From Acidobacteriota bacterium (GTDB taxonomy: Bacteria > Acidobacteriota > Thermoanaerobaculia > Multivoradales > JAHEKO01): a stretch of 36,149 nucleotides of DNA. Under the pieces are notes generated by a model, which saw nothing but the letters and a program-made list of their open reading frames with translations, made no database searches and was not told the DNA's origin. Position numbers and translations under genes: made by a program. Below are positions 1-8,720 of the stretch, piece after piece; the first letter of the stretch is position 1; each line of letters opens with the position of its first letter. The DNA is taken from positions 1 to 36,149 of the forward strand of contig JAUVRX010000004.1 in the NCBI GenBank assembly GCA_030597375.1, written 5' to 3'.

Positions 1-296
1 CCCGCGACCGGCACGACATAGACCTGCTCGTCACCGTCGTACTGGCCGGTGAAGGCGATCCACTGGCCGTCGGGGGAGAACTTGGCGAAGACCTCGAGTC
101 CCGGATGGGCCGTCAGCCGCCACGCGGCACCTCCTGCAGTGGAGGCGAGCCAGAGATCGCCGGCATAGGTGAAAACGACCTTGTCCCCGCTGATGTCGGG
201 GAAGCGGAGCAGCTTGGTCTGGGCGGAAGCGACAGCAGCACCGACCAGGACCAGCACCACTGCGACCATGAGCACACGGAAGCGTCTCGCTTTCAT
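1..296 (-). CDS. Tricorn-protease-like / TolB-type beta-propeller protein, N-terminal part (runs off the window start)
   Basis: Reverse-strand translation from ATG at 296: [99 protein letters not shown]; signal peptide followed by the propeller-blade pattern typical of tricorn homologues. Confidence 0.85.
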   Translation of the reverse strand, partial: MKARRFRVLMVAVVLVLVGAAVASAQTKLLRFPDISGDKVVFTYAGDLWLASTAGGAAWRLTAHPGLEVFAKFSPDGQWIAFTGQYDGDEQVYVVPVA

Positions 297-519
297 GGGG
301 AATCCCTCTCGAGAAAATTGAATGAATCGACCCTGCGGCGCGAGCCGCGCCATGACACCAAGAATAACGAGAATATCAGCCCCAAGGTTGCATAACGAGC
401 GAATGCCGGGAGATTCATAGCTGATGCTGACTCACCCTTGGCCCGGTGGCGCAGGTCGGATATGAGAAGATCAGTTCACTATTTCCCGTAGTACCCCTTT
501 CGAGGGAAGGAGGCTGACC

Positions 520-972
520 ATGAATTGGAAGCTGATCATGATCGGTGGCATCGTCTTCTGGTTGGTGACGAACGTTCTCGGGATGTTCGTGACCGGCATC
601 ATCATCCACGAGAAGATCCTCGATCCGGTCTACCAGGCCCATGAGTCGTTCTGGCTGCCGGAGTTGAGGCAGGATCCTCCCGACATGGCGGCGCTGATGC
701 CCCGGTGGATGCTGACGTCATTCGTCAGCAGCCTCGTCGTCGCCGGTATCTACAGTCTTGTCGGCGGATCGTTCAGCGGGCCGGGCTGGAGCCGCGGAAT
801 GAAATGGGGGCTCTGCCTCGGCATCTTCAGCGCCATGACCTACTTCGCCATGTCCGGCATCTTCGACTTGCCTCTCCAGATCTGGATCTGGTGGGGAGTC
901 GACGCGCTGATCCTCTTCACGTTGGGTGGTGCGGCGATGGGCTGGGCCGGCGAGCGCTTCGCTGGGACCTAG
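520..972 (+). CDS. Small integral membrane protein, uncharacterised
   Basis: 150-aa ORF with about four hydrophobic segments; good SD (ggaagg/aggagg) just upstream of ATG. Confidence 0.75.
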   Translation: MNWKLIMIGGIVFWLVTNVLGMFVTGIIIHEKILDPVYQAHESFWLPELRQDPPDMAALMPRWMLTSFVSSLVVAGIYSLVGGSFSGPGWSRGMKWGLCLGIFSAMTYFAMSGIFDLPLQIWIWWGVDALILFTLGGAAMGWAGERFAGT

Positions 973-1424
973 CTCGACTCGGAGCCCGTCGGTTCTTGAG
1001 CTCGACTCGAGAGCCTCTCCTGCACGAGTCTCAGCAACTCCTCTTCTGAGCGGTTGAGGAGCTCCTCTCTTTCGAGGAGGCCCTGGCGCTGCAAACGACT
1101 GTGGATCGCCCCTCTCGAGCGTTCAAACCGGGTGGCGATCTCACCCGTCAGGACTCCCTGTTCGAGCAGATCGATCAGTTGTCGGTCTTCCTCCTCGGAC
1201 CAGCGCCTCTGGGTGCGCAGTGGCCTTCCCTCCTCCCGGTTGATCTCCTCCAGGGTCTTCTTCCCTCGCCCGGAGCGGGACTCGATCAGCTCGATGGATC
1301 CGAAGAGAGCACGGATGACCTTCGGGTGGTTGTAGGGGCTGTCCTCCTCGAAGATTTCGCCCGTGATCGGGTGGGCCCCGCTGGCCAGAGCCGAAAGAAC
1401 CTCGACGACCTCATGTTTGTTCAT
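969..1424 (-). CDS. Small protein with SANT/Myb-like helix-turn-helix (RRWSEEEDRQLIDLL...)
   Basis: Start taken at MNKHEVVEVLSALASG (ATG at 1424), because the longer ORF upstream overlaps the Fe-S protein gene; C-terminal part looks like a Myb/SANT-type DNA-binding helix bundle. Confidence 0.65.
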   Translation of the reverse strand: MNKHEVVEVLSALASGAHPITGEIFEEDSPYNHPKVIRALFGSIELIESRSGRGKKTLEEINREEGRPLRTQRRWSEEEDRQLIDLLEQGVLTGEIATRFERSRGAIHSRLQRQGLLEREELLNRSEEELLRLVQERLSSRAQEPTGSESS

Positions 1425-1519
1425 GGGAAACGCTCCTTTCGAGTCCTCGTCCTGACTCCTTGGTCTCGAAAGGGAGCGCACTGTTACAGCCGCACGGCCC
1501 CTACTGCTTGCCGATCGGA

Positions 1520-3529
1520 CTACAGGGTGTCGGCCACCAGCTCGGCGACGTCCTTGACCTGAAGGGAATCCTCCTTGCCCTCCACCTTGACGGCGTCGTC
1601 CATCATGATCATGCAGAAGGAGCAGGCCGTTGCCACGGTCCCGGCACCGGTGGCTGCCGCCTGCCTCACCCGTGCCAGGTTCATGCGGTCTTCCTCCTCC
1701 ATGTCGTACCACATGTTGCCGCCACCTGCGCCGCAGCAGAAGCTCGCCTTGCGGTTGTACTCCATCTCCACCAGGGACGAGCCACCGACTGCCGCCTTGA
1801 TCAGGTCTCTGGGGGCCTCGTACTCGCCCTCGTAACGGCCCAGATAGCAGGGGTCGTGAAAGGTCACCTTGCCATTGATGGAGGCATCGACCTCGAGTTT
1901 CCCTGCCTTCATCAGCTCACCGATGAACTGTGAGTGGTGCTGGACCCGGAAGTCACCGTCGAAGTCCTTGTACTCGGTCCCCAGCGTTTGCATGCAGTGA
2001 GGACAGGGCGTGACGATGGTCTCGAACTCGTACTGCTTCAGCGTTTCGATGTTCTGCATGGCCAGGGTCTCGAAGAGGTACTCCTCCCCCAGGCGACGCG
2101 CCGAGTCGCCGGTGCAGGTCTCCTCCTCTCCCAGCACTGCGAAGTCCACCCCAGCGTGCTGGAGGATTTTCACGAAAGCTCTCGCCACCTCCTGGTTGCG
2201 CGGATCGTAGGCTCCTGCGCAGCCCACCCAGTAGAGGACATCGGCCTTCTTCTTGTCGGCCATGAGCGGAAGCTCCAGGCTGGCCTCCGACGCCCACTTC
2301 AACCGATCGGAGGCCGGCAGGCCCCATGGATTGCCCCGGTTCGTCATGCCTTCCAGAGCTTCCATCGCCTGCTCTGGTGGCTCACCTTCCGACAGCACCA
2401 GGTAGCGTCGCATATCGGTGAAGGTGGGCACGTGGTCGATGAGAACCGGACAGGCTTCCGTGCAAGCACCGCAACTGGTGCACGACCAGAGCTCCGCAGT
2501 CTTGATTCGACCGCCGATGAGCTCCTCCGGCTCATCCTGTTTCCTGATCGTTCTGGCGTAGAGGTCGTGCCGGATATCGGTGATCAGCTTCATGGGCGAC
2601 AGTGGCCGTCCCGTGGCATGGGCTGGGCAGACGGTCGTGCAACGGGCACATTCGGTGCAGGAGACCGAATCCAAGAGTTGCTTCCAGGTGAATTCGCTCG
2701 CCTGGTGGGCACCGAGTGAAACGTCGTCCAGATCGGCCTCGGGGTCCTCCATGAGCGCGCTGACGTGCATCGGTCTCACGAGCCCGAGGCTCTTGACGTC
2801 GGTGAGGGCCACATTGACGATGACCGCCACCGAGTGGAACATCTTCGTCAGGGGCAGGATGGCGATGAACAGCAGAGAGGTGATGGCGTGTCCCCACCAC
2901 AGCGTGCGCTCGACGCTCGCCCAGGCCGAGTACGACGCCAGTCCCGAAAGAGGCCAGCCGATGAATGAATAGGCGGCCGTGCCTGGCTGCTCGACGGCCA
3001 GGCGAGCCGCTTCGGAGAGGAACCCTCCCAAGACCAGAAGCAGCAGAAACAGGAGAATTCCGGTGTCACCCAGGAGGTTCCCCCGGCCCCGGAAGGAATC
3101 CTGGGGCAGAGGCTCAGGCTTGGAGAAGGCGCGTCGAAAGAGTGCCATCAGGATGCCGACCAGAAGCAGCAGGCCACCGAGATCGTTCAGCGACGCGAAC
3201 CAGGCCGTGTCCTTGGTCGGCAGGTAGCTCGCGAACCATCCACGCGTGACGAAGAAGTCGACCGTAGTGGCGAAGACGAGCTCGATGAAACCCCAGCCCA
3301 GGCAGAAGTGCATGACCGAGGCGTAGGTGAATCTGCGGCTGAGCACCTTGCGCTGGCCGACGCCGAAGGTGAGAGCGTTGAGGAGACTCTCGATGGGCCG
3401 CACCCGGCGGTACTTCTCCTCCTTGCCGATACGAACCGTGAAGAGCAGACGCAAGTTGTAGGCGAAATAGACCAGAGCCAACAGCGCTAGCACGTAGAAC
3501 AGCAGCGGTATGTGATGGGTGCCCTGCAT
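1520..3529 (-). CDS. Membrane-bound (Fe-S)-binding reductase: NarI-like N-terminus + two 4Fe-4S motifs + CCG (heterodisulfide reductase-type) domains; possible ETF:quinone oxidoreductase-like
   Basis: 669 aa; N-terminal TM segments, CTECARCTTVCP and CTSCGACTEACP ferredoxin motifs, CCG-type repeats (DVLYWVGCAGAY..., CPHCMQTLG, FHDPCYLGRYEG, FCCGAGGG). Confidence 0.88.
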   Translation of the reverse strand: MQGTHHIPLLFYVLALLALVYFAYNLRLLFTVRIGKEEKYRRVRPIESLLNALTFGVGQRKVLSRRFTYASVMHFCLGWGFIELVFATTVDFFVTRGWFASYLPTKDTAWFASLNDLGGLLLLVGILMALFRRAFSKPEPLPQDSFRGRGNLLGDTGILLFLLLLVLGGFLSEAARLAVEQPGTAAYSFIGWPLSGLASYSAWASVERTLWWGHAITSLLFIAILPLTKMFHSVAVIVNVALTDVKSLGLVRPMHVSALMEDPEADLDDVSLGAHQASEFTWKQLLDSVSCTECARCTTVCPAHATGRPLSPMKLITDIRHDLYARTIRKQDEPEELIGGRIKTAELWSCTSCGACTEACPVLIDHVPTFTDMRRYLVLSEGEPPEQAMEALEGMTNRGNPWGLPASDRLKWASEASLELPLMADKKKADVLYWVGCAGAYDPRNQEVARAFVKILQHAGVDFAVLGEEETCTGDSARRLGEEYLFETLAMQNIETLKQYEFETIVTPCPHCMQTLGTEYKDFDGDFRVQHHSQFIGELMKAGKLEVDASINGKVTFHDPCYLGRYEGEYEAPRDLIKAAVGGSSLVEMEYNRKASFCCGAGGGNMWYDMEEEDRMNLARVRQAAATGAGTVATACSFCMIMMDDAVKVEGKEDSLQVKDVAELVADTL

Positions 3530-3698
3530 GGCGACCTCCCCGTCAGACTGCCGGTGAATTGGCGTGTGAGGGTAGAGCCGACCAGCAATGACCGGTCCAG
3601 AGCTTGGAATGGATGCGCGCTGATCGCATCAGCGGCGCCCTCAGCCCCACCGTAATGCCCTGTCCCGAGCCATCGTAGCACGGCCCGCCGCGACCGAA

Positions 3699-4607
3699 TC
3701 AGCGAAGTGCTGCCGCAATCCGCCCGGCGGAAAAGCGCAGATTCTCGAGCCAGTCGTGAGCCAGAGGATCCAACTCCTCGACTCGGGCATCGAGCTCCGC
3801 TGCGATCACTCTGGCACTGCGGTCGGAGAAGCCCTTCTGCGCGAAGACGACCCGAATACCCTCGCGCCTCGCCTCTTCGATCGTGGCGACGAGCTGCGCC
3901 GGACCGGGCTCCTTTCCTCCGGATTCGATCGCCATCTGCCGTAGGCCGTACTCGCACGCGAAGTGGCTCCAGGCCGGATGAAAGACCATGAAGCGGCGAC
4001 CCTGAAGTCCAGACAGCAGCTGGCGGAGCTCGAGATCCAACCGCTCGATATCCGACAGCAGGCTCTCCAGGTTCTGTCGATAGTACGGCGCCCCTTCGGG
4101 ATCCAGTCGGACCAGCTCGGCCTCGATGTTGGCGGCCGCGGTCCGCATCAGGCGTGGAGAGAGCCAGATGTGGGGATCCCCGTCGAGCTCCCGACCCTGC
4201 TCGTCCTGACAGAAGGTCCCTGTCCCGGCCGCCATATCCACAGTCACGACCTGGGTGTTGCCTGTCAGGAGAGTCTCCAGGTGGCGCTGTTCGAAGAGGA
4301 AATCCGGGTGCCCCACCTCGACATAGAGGCGCGATCTTCCCAGGGCTACCATCTGCCGTGGAGAGGGCTCATAGGTGGCTGGAGAGGTGCCCGGCGGCAC
4401 CAGGACATGCACCTCGACCCTCTCCCCGCCGATACGCTCCACGAAGTAGGCCTGCGGAGGCACACTGACGCTGACCACGAGGGGAAGCTCCGCCGCCAGG
4501 GCTCGGCTCGGGGCGCCCAGGGCCATCAGGGCTGCGACCACTAGGGTACCCAGGTGCAGGATCCGTCCTGGGGGCCGTTCTGCAGCCTGTCCTCGTTTCC
4601 ACGGCAT
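3699..4607 (-). CDS. znuA: Metal (Zn/Mn) ABC transporter substrate-binding protein, ZnuA-like
   Basis: 302 aa; signal peptide, VSVPPQAYFVERIGGERVEVHVLVPPGTSPATYEPSPRQ, VGHPDFLFE, GDPHIWLSP, FMVFHPAWSHFACEYGL. Confidence 0.88.
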   Translation of the reverse strand: MPWKRGQAAERPPGRILHLGTLVVAALMALGAPSRALAAELPLVVSVSVPPQAYFVERIGGERVEVHVLVPPGTSPATYEPSPRQMVALGRSRLYVEVGHPDFLFEQRHLETLLTGNTQVVTVDMAAGTGTFCQDEQGRELDGDPHIWLSPRLMRTAAANIEAELVRLDPEGAPYYRQNLESLLSDIERLDLELRQLLSGLQGRRFMVFHPAWSHFACEYGLRQMAIESGGKEPGPAQLVATIEEARREGIRVVFAQKGFSDRSARVIAAELDARVEELDPLAHDWLENLRFSAGRIAAALR

Positions 4608-4622
4608 GGCTGAAAAGTCGGG

Positions 4623-5876
4623 CTAGAAGCCCCTATCGATCGGCACGGCGATATCCAACCAGACCAGAAAATGGTCACTGACCACGATCCCGGTTTCGCT
4701 GTGGTGTCGCCACACCCCTCCGTCCAGGACCTCCAGATCGACCGACGGCAGAACATAGTCGGCACGTAGGCCCCACTCCGCCGTGTCCGTCCGGTCCAGG
4801 TGTGGGAGCCGAGCGGCGGCGGATGAATCGGCCTCGGGAACGAAGGCGTCGCTCAGACGGTCATGCTCGAGGAGCCTGTCGATCGCACCGTCGAGTGAGT
4901 GGCCCTCGTCAGGGTCGGCGTTGAGATCACCCAACAGTACGAACAGCCGGTCCTCCGGCAGCCCGCCGCTGCCTCCAGCATCGCTCCGAATGTAACCCGC
5001 ATCATCGAGATAGTCGGCCCAGAAGCGAATCTCGTCGTGATTCCGCATTCTGTTGCGCATCTCTGGACCATCGAAGGCCGGTGGAGTGGGATGGCTCGCG
5101 AGGACATGAAGGACCACACCACCCGGCAAACGGACCGGGACATCCCAGTGGCTCTTGGAGCTCAGCCGCAGGACACTCCACTCCTCGGGTGAATACCAAC
5201 TCTGTCCGGTGGCCGGATCCGTAGGTTGCAGTGCGCCTGGCATCCGGCTCCATTCCAGTTGCTGAAACGTGCGGACGTCTGCCTCCACGATCTCCAGGTC
5301 TTCTCTCACCAGCAGCGCCATCCCATACTGCCCCGGGAACGTCCCGTAACCCCAGGCATCCTGTCCGTAGGCGCGCTCGGCAGCAGCTTGCCCATCCTGG
5401 CTTTCATGGCCAGCGCGACGTGGAGGCTGCGTCGAGACCCGGCCATCGTTGTCCAGATCCAGGCCGCTGGCAACGCCGGTGTTCACCGGTCTCATGAAGG
5501 CCCGATAGCGGAGCGGTTCGAGACCCTCGCCCTGGGATTCGGCCAAGAACAAGTCAGCGAATCGCTGGCCATTCTGACCGGGCTCCTGCCCCTCCACCCA
5601 ACCCGGTGCTCCCGGCTGGTCGTAGGCGATCTCGTTGATCAGCAGGATGTCGGGCCGGATCTGCTGCACTATGGCTGCGGCCTCTCGAGGACGTATCTGT
5701 GTCGAATCCAGCAGCTCCGAGGTCCGCAGGTCCTCGATATTGAAAGTCGCGACCCTCAGTATCAGCTCCTCCTCCCCGTCCTGGGACAGCCCATTCTCGA
5801 GCGACTCAGGGTTACCGCAGCCGAGCCACGACGCCAGCAGCAAGATGATCGGCAAGCGGACGGTGATCCGTTTCAT
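4623..5876 (-). CDS. Exported endonuclease/exonuclease/phosphatase (EEP) family protein, possible lipoprotein
   Basis: 417 aa; N-term signal ending in ...LASWLGCG; RVATFNIEDLRT, ILLINEI, HVLASHPTPP, LLGDLNADPDEG, RADYVLPS, SDHFLVWLDI are EEP landmarks. Confidence 0.85.
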   Translation of the reverse strand: MKRITVRLPIILLLASWLGCGNPESLENGLSQDGEEELILRVATFNIEDLRTSELLDSTQIRPREAAAIVQQIRPDILLINEIAYDQPGAPGWVEGQEPGQNGQRFADLFLAESQGEGLEPLRYRAFMRPVNTGVASGLDLDNDGRVSTQPPRRAGHESQDGQAAAERAYGQDAWGYGTFPGQYGMALLVREDLEIVEADVRTFQQLEWSRMPGALQPTDPATGQSWYSPEEWSVLRLSSKSHWDVPVRLPGGVVLHVLASHPTPPAFDGPEMRNRMRNHDEIRFWADYLDDAGYIRSDAGGSGGLPEDRLFVLLGDLNADPDEGHSLDGAIDRLLEHDRLSDAFVPEADSSAAARLPHLDRTDTAEWGLRADYVLPSVDLEVLDGGVWRHHSETGIVVSDHFLVWLDIAVPIDRGF

Positions 5877-5883
5877 GGCTGAC

Positions 5884-6762
5884 TTACGATGCCGAGCTGA
5901 CCGAGGTCGGCGAATCCGACGGCAACGACCTTGGAGACCTGGGCAGATCGCCGCGGACCATGCGGCGCCATAGATAGGCCGGGAGCATCAACAACGCCCC
6001 GAGCAGGACCATCGTCGGTCCGGAAGGAAGGTCGAATACATAGGACAGGGCCAGACCAGCCAGGGTCATGATGGCGCCGATGAGGGTAGAGAGCACGATC
6101 ACTGCGACGAAGCTGCGAGTCAACATGAGGCTGATGACGGGCGGTATGGTGAGCAGCGCGATCACCAGGATGATGCCTACCAACTGAATCAGCAGCACCA
6201 CCGCCAGTGCCACCATGACCATGAGAATTGCCATGAAGAGTCCCACCGGCACACCCTGGACCCGCGCGAACTCCTCGTCGAAGGAGACCGCCACAAACTC
6301 CTTGAAGAACAGCACGATGAAGCAGAGAACCAGAATGGTGAACAGAAAAGTCGCCAGCACGGCCCCCTTGCCTACCGTCAGGATGTTGCCGAACAGGTAG
6401 GTCATGAGGTTCGGAGCGTAGCCAGGGCTCAGAGCGACGAAGATCACTCCTATCGCCATTCCCACACTCCACAGGATGCCGATGACAGCATCTCGCGAGC
6501 GAATCCATCGACGGCTACCAGCTGCCAACAGCAACGCCGAGGCTATGGCCACGACCCCAGCACCCAGGAGTGGCTCGACCCCCAGGAAGTAGCACACACC
6601 CAATCCTCCAAAGGCGGCGTGGCTGAGTCCTCCGCTGATGAAGACCAATCGCTTGACGACGACGAAGGTGCCGATGACACCACACAGGACGCTGGCCAAC
6701 AGGGCCGCGTAGACGGCCTGGCGGATGAAGTCGTAGGACCAGAGCTCCGAGAGGCTCGCCAT
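5884..6762 (-). CDS. znuB: Metal ABC transporter permease, ZnuB/MntB-like
   Basis: Start at MASLSELWSYDFIRQAVYAALLASVLCGVIGTFVVVKRLVFISGGLSHAAFGGLG; multiple TM segments. Confidence 0.88.
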   Translation of the reverse strand: MASLSELWSYDFIRQAVYAALLASVLCGVIGTFVVVKRLVFISGGLSHAAFGGLGVCYFLGVEPLLGAGVVAIASALLLAAGSRRWIRSRDAVIGILWSVGMAIGVIFVALSPGYAPNLMTYLFGNILTVGKGAVLATFLFTILVLCFIVLFFKEFVAVSFDEEFARVQGVPVGLFMAILMVMVALAVVLLIQLVGIILVIALLTIPPVISLMLTRSFVAVIVLSTLIGAIMTLAGLALSYVFDLPSGPTMVLLGALLMLPAYLWRRMVRGDLPRSPRSLPSDSPTSVSSAS

Positions 6763-6766
6763 GGTT

Positions 6767-7522
6767 CTAGTGCCGATGCTCTCCCAACACCCTGTGCGGC
6801 ACGCCGTGGGCCACGAGCTCCACCGGGCATCCATAGACCTGTACCAGCATCTCCTCGGTGAGCTCGGAGCCGGGATGGTAGTAGAGCTCGCGATTGACGC
6901 AGGCGATCTGCTCCACCAAGCCGGCAAATGGCGTGATGTCGTGGGTGATCACGACGACCGGAATTCGACCACGAAGCTCCTTCAAGGCCTCGATCACCGA
7001 GACCCTGGACTCAGGATCGATGGAACCCAGAGGTTCGTCCAGAAACAGGATCTCGGGGCTCCCGACGAGCGCCCGCGCGATCAGGGTACGCTGCATCTGG
7101 CCTCCCGAGAGGTCTCCGATGTAGGAGGTCGCAACGGCCTCGAGCCCCAAACGCTCCAACGTAGACTCGACTCGCCGATTGTCTTCCTTTGCATAGAAGC
7201 GCCGCGGCCCTCGCGCACCGAGGCGGCCCATCCGAACGACGTCGAAGACCTTCAGCGGGAAGGCCTCATCGAAATCGGCGAACTGAGGTACATAGCCGAT
7301 GGCACCTCGACGGCTCGACAGATACGACCTCACCGAGCCCGACCACGGGCGCAGCAGCCCCAAGATGATCTTGACCAGGGTCGTCTTCCCGCCACCGTTG
7401 GGCCCGATGATGGCAAGAAAATCGCCAGCCGAGATCTTCAGGAAGACGTCTTGAAGAACCGGCTTGCGCTCGTACCCGAAGCAGATATCTTGCAGCTCGA
7501 TCAGTGTCGCTGGCTCAGTCAT
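6767..7522 (-). CDS. znuC: Metal ABC transporter ATP-binding protein, ZnuC-like
   Basis: Start at MTEPATLIELQDICFGYERKPVLQ; Walker A GPNGGGKTT, LSGGQMQR signature, Walker B EILFLDEP. Confidence 0.9.
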   Translation of the reverse strand: MTEPATLIELQDICFGYERKPVLQDVFLKISAGDFLAIIGPNGGGKTTLVKIILGLLRPWSGSVRSYLSSRRGAIGYVPQFADFDEAFPLKVFDVVRMGRLGARGPRRFYAKEDNRRVESTLERLGLEAVATSYIGDLSGGQMQRTLIARALVGSPEILFLDEPLGSIDPESRVSVIEALKELRGRIPVVVITHDITPFAGLVEQIACVNRELYYHPGSELTEEMLVQVYGCPVELVAHGVPHRVLGEHRH

Positions 7523-7612
7523 CGGCCTCTCCAAAACACCACTCCTTGCCACTCCGCACCCTTCACTCTCATCGGCGAGCAATCCCCAGGTCCCGAACTG
7601 CAGGGTTTCTCC

Positions 7613-8701
7613 CTACACCATCGCCTCGGAGCCGATCTCCGGGTGCTCCTTGACGAATTGGACGAGCCGATCGAGATACTCCAGGAAGCTGGGCAGCTCG
7701 ACACCGGTCCCGGCCAGGTCCTGCAGGGTGTTGTCGCAGGTGTAGTGGGTGGGATGGACGAAATAGTCGATGGCCGATGACGGAATCTGCATCACTCGGA
7801 AGACACCGGGAAGATAGTCGATGGCCAGTTTCGAGACTCCCACCGGGGCCGGAACGCGAATCACGAACCGGCCCGTGGCGCGGCCGAGCTCACGGAGCAG
7901 CTCATCCACTGTCAACGGGTTCGGGTCGGCCAATTGATAGACCTTGCCCTGCGATCCACTCTGTGCGCTCAGCTCCGCTATGGCTTCCAGCACGAAGTCG
8001 CTCGGTACCAGATTGACTCGTACCGCGCTGGGATCACCTACCACCGGGAGCATGGCTACGACCGGCTGGCGCAGGAGCCAGCGCATGACGTAATAAGGGC
8101 CGTCGTACTTCTGGGTGGCGCCGGTGCGACTATCGCCGACGACAATTGCCGGCCGATAGACGGTGGTCGGCAGACCCGCGACCCTGCGCTTCTGGACTTC
8201 CACCTCCGCCAGGTATTTGGTCTCTTCGTAGTAGTTGTTGAACTTCTGCCCCTTGACCAGATCTTCCTCCCGGAAGATACCGGCGTAACGACCGCTCACA
8301 TAGCACGTGCTGACGTAATGGAATCGCTCGAGCTCGGCGCACTCCGCGGCGAAGTCCAGCATGTGCCGGGTGCCGTCGAAGTTGACCCTCATGCCGAGAC
8401 TCCGTTCGACGCTCAGATCGTAGACCGCCGCCAGGTGGAAGATCTGGCTGATGGCCTTCTGGTACTTCTTCGGCTTGCCGAGGCCCAGATTCGACTGTGT
8501 GATGTCACCGATCAACAACTCGATCCGATGCGCCAGATGAGGGTGCTCCGTCTCCAGTGCTTCGACCCGACTCTCGGCAAGTTCGAAGAACTTGTCCTGT
8601 ACCAGACAGACCGCCACATCGTCGTTGGCTGGAGAGAGAACCTTCGGCAGGAGCCCGGAGCCGAGAAAGCCCGGGAAGCCTGTAAAGAAGATCTTCGACA
8701 T
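7613..8701 (-). CDS. NAD(P)-dependent SDR / NAD-binding-4 (male-sterility-like) oxidoreductase
   Basis: 362 aa; MSKIFFTGFPGFLGSGLLPKVL, HLAAVYDLSV, YEETKYLAE motifs. Confidence 0.85.
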   Translation of the reverse strand: MSKIFFTGFPGFLGSGLLPKVLSPANDDVAVCLVQDKFFELAESRVEALETEHPHLAHRIELLIGDITQSNLGLGKPKKYQKAISQIFHLAAVYDLSVERSLGMRVNFDGTRHMLDFAAECAELERFHYVSTCYVSGRYAGIFREEDLVKGQKFNNYYEETKYLAEVEVQKRRVAGLPTTVYRPAIVVGDSRTGATQKYDGPYYVMRWLLRQPVVAMLPVVGDPSAVRVNLVPSDFVLEAIAELSAQSGSQGKVYQLADPNPLTVDELLRELGRATGRFVIRVPAPVGVSKLAIDYLPGVFRVMQIPSSAIDYFVHPTHYTCDNTLQDLAGTGVELPSFLEYLDRLVQFVKEHPEIGSEAMV

Positions 8702-8720
8702 TGCACTCTCCTTGGGGTCT

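Noticed and set aside
105-395. Many ORFs of 60-300 aa antisense or out of frame to the chosen genes (e.g. 105-395 +, 1934-2719 +, 5226-5882 +, 8976-10376 +, 10684-12345 +, 16340-17368 -, 32130-33416 -)
   Set aside because: They lie opposite or out of frame with genes showing clear domain motifs, have Arg/Pro/Gly/Ser-biased shadow-ORF composition typical of high-GC DNA, and show no recognisable motifs.
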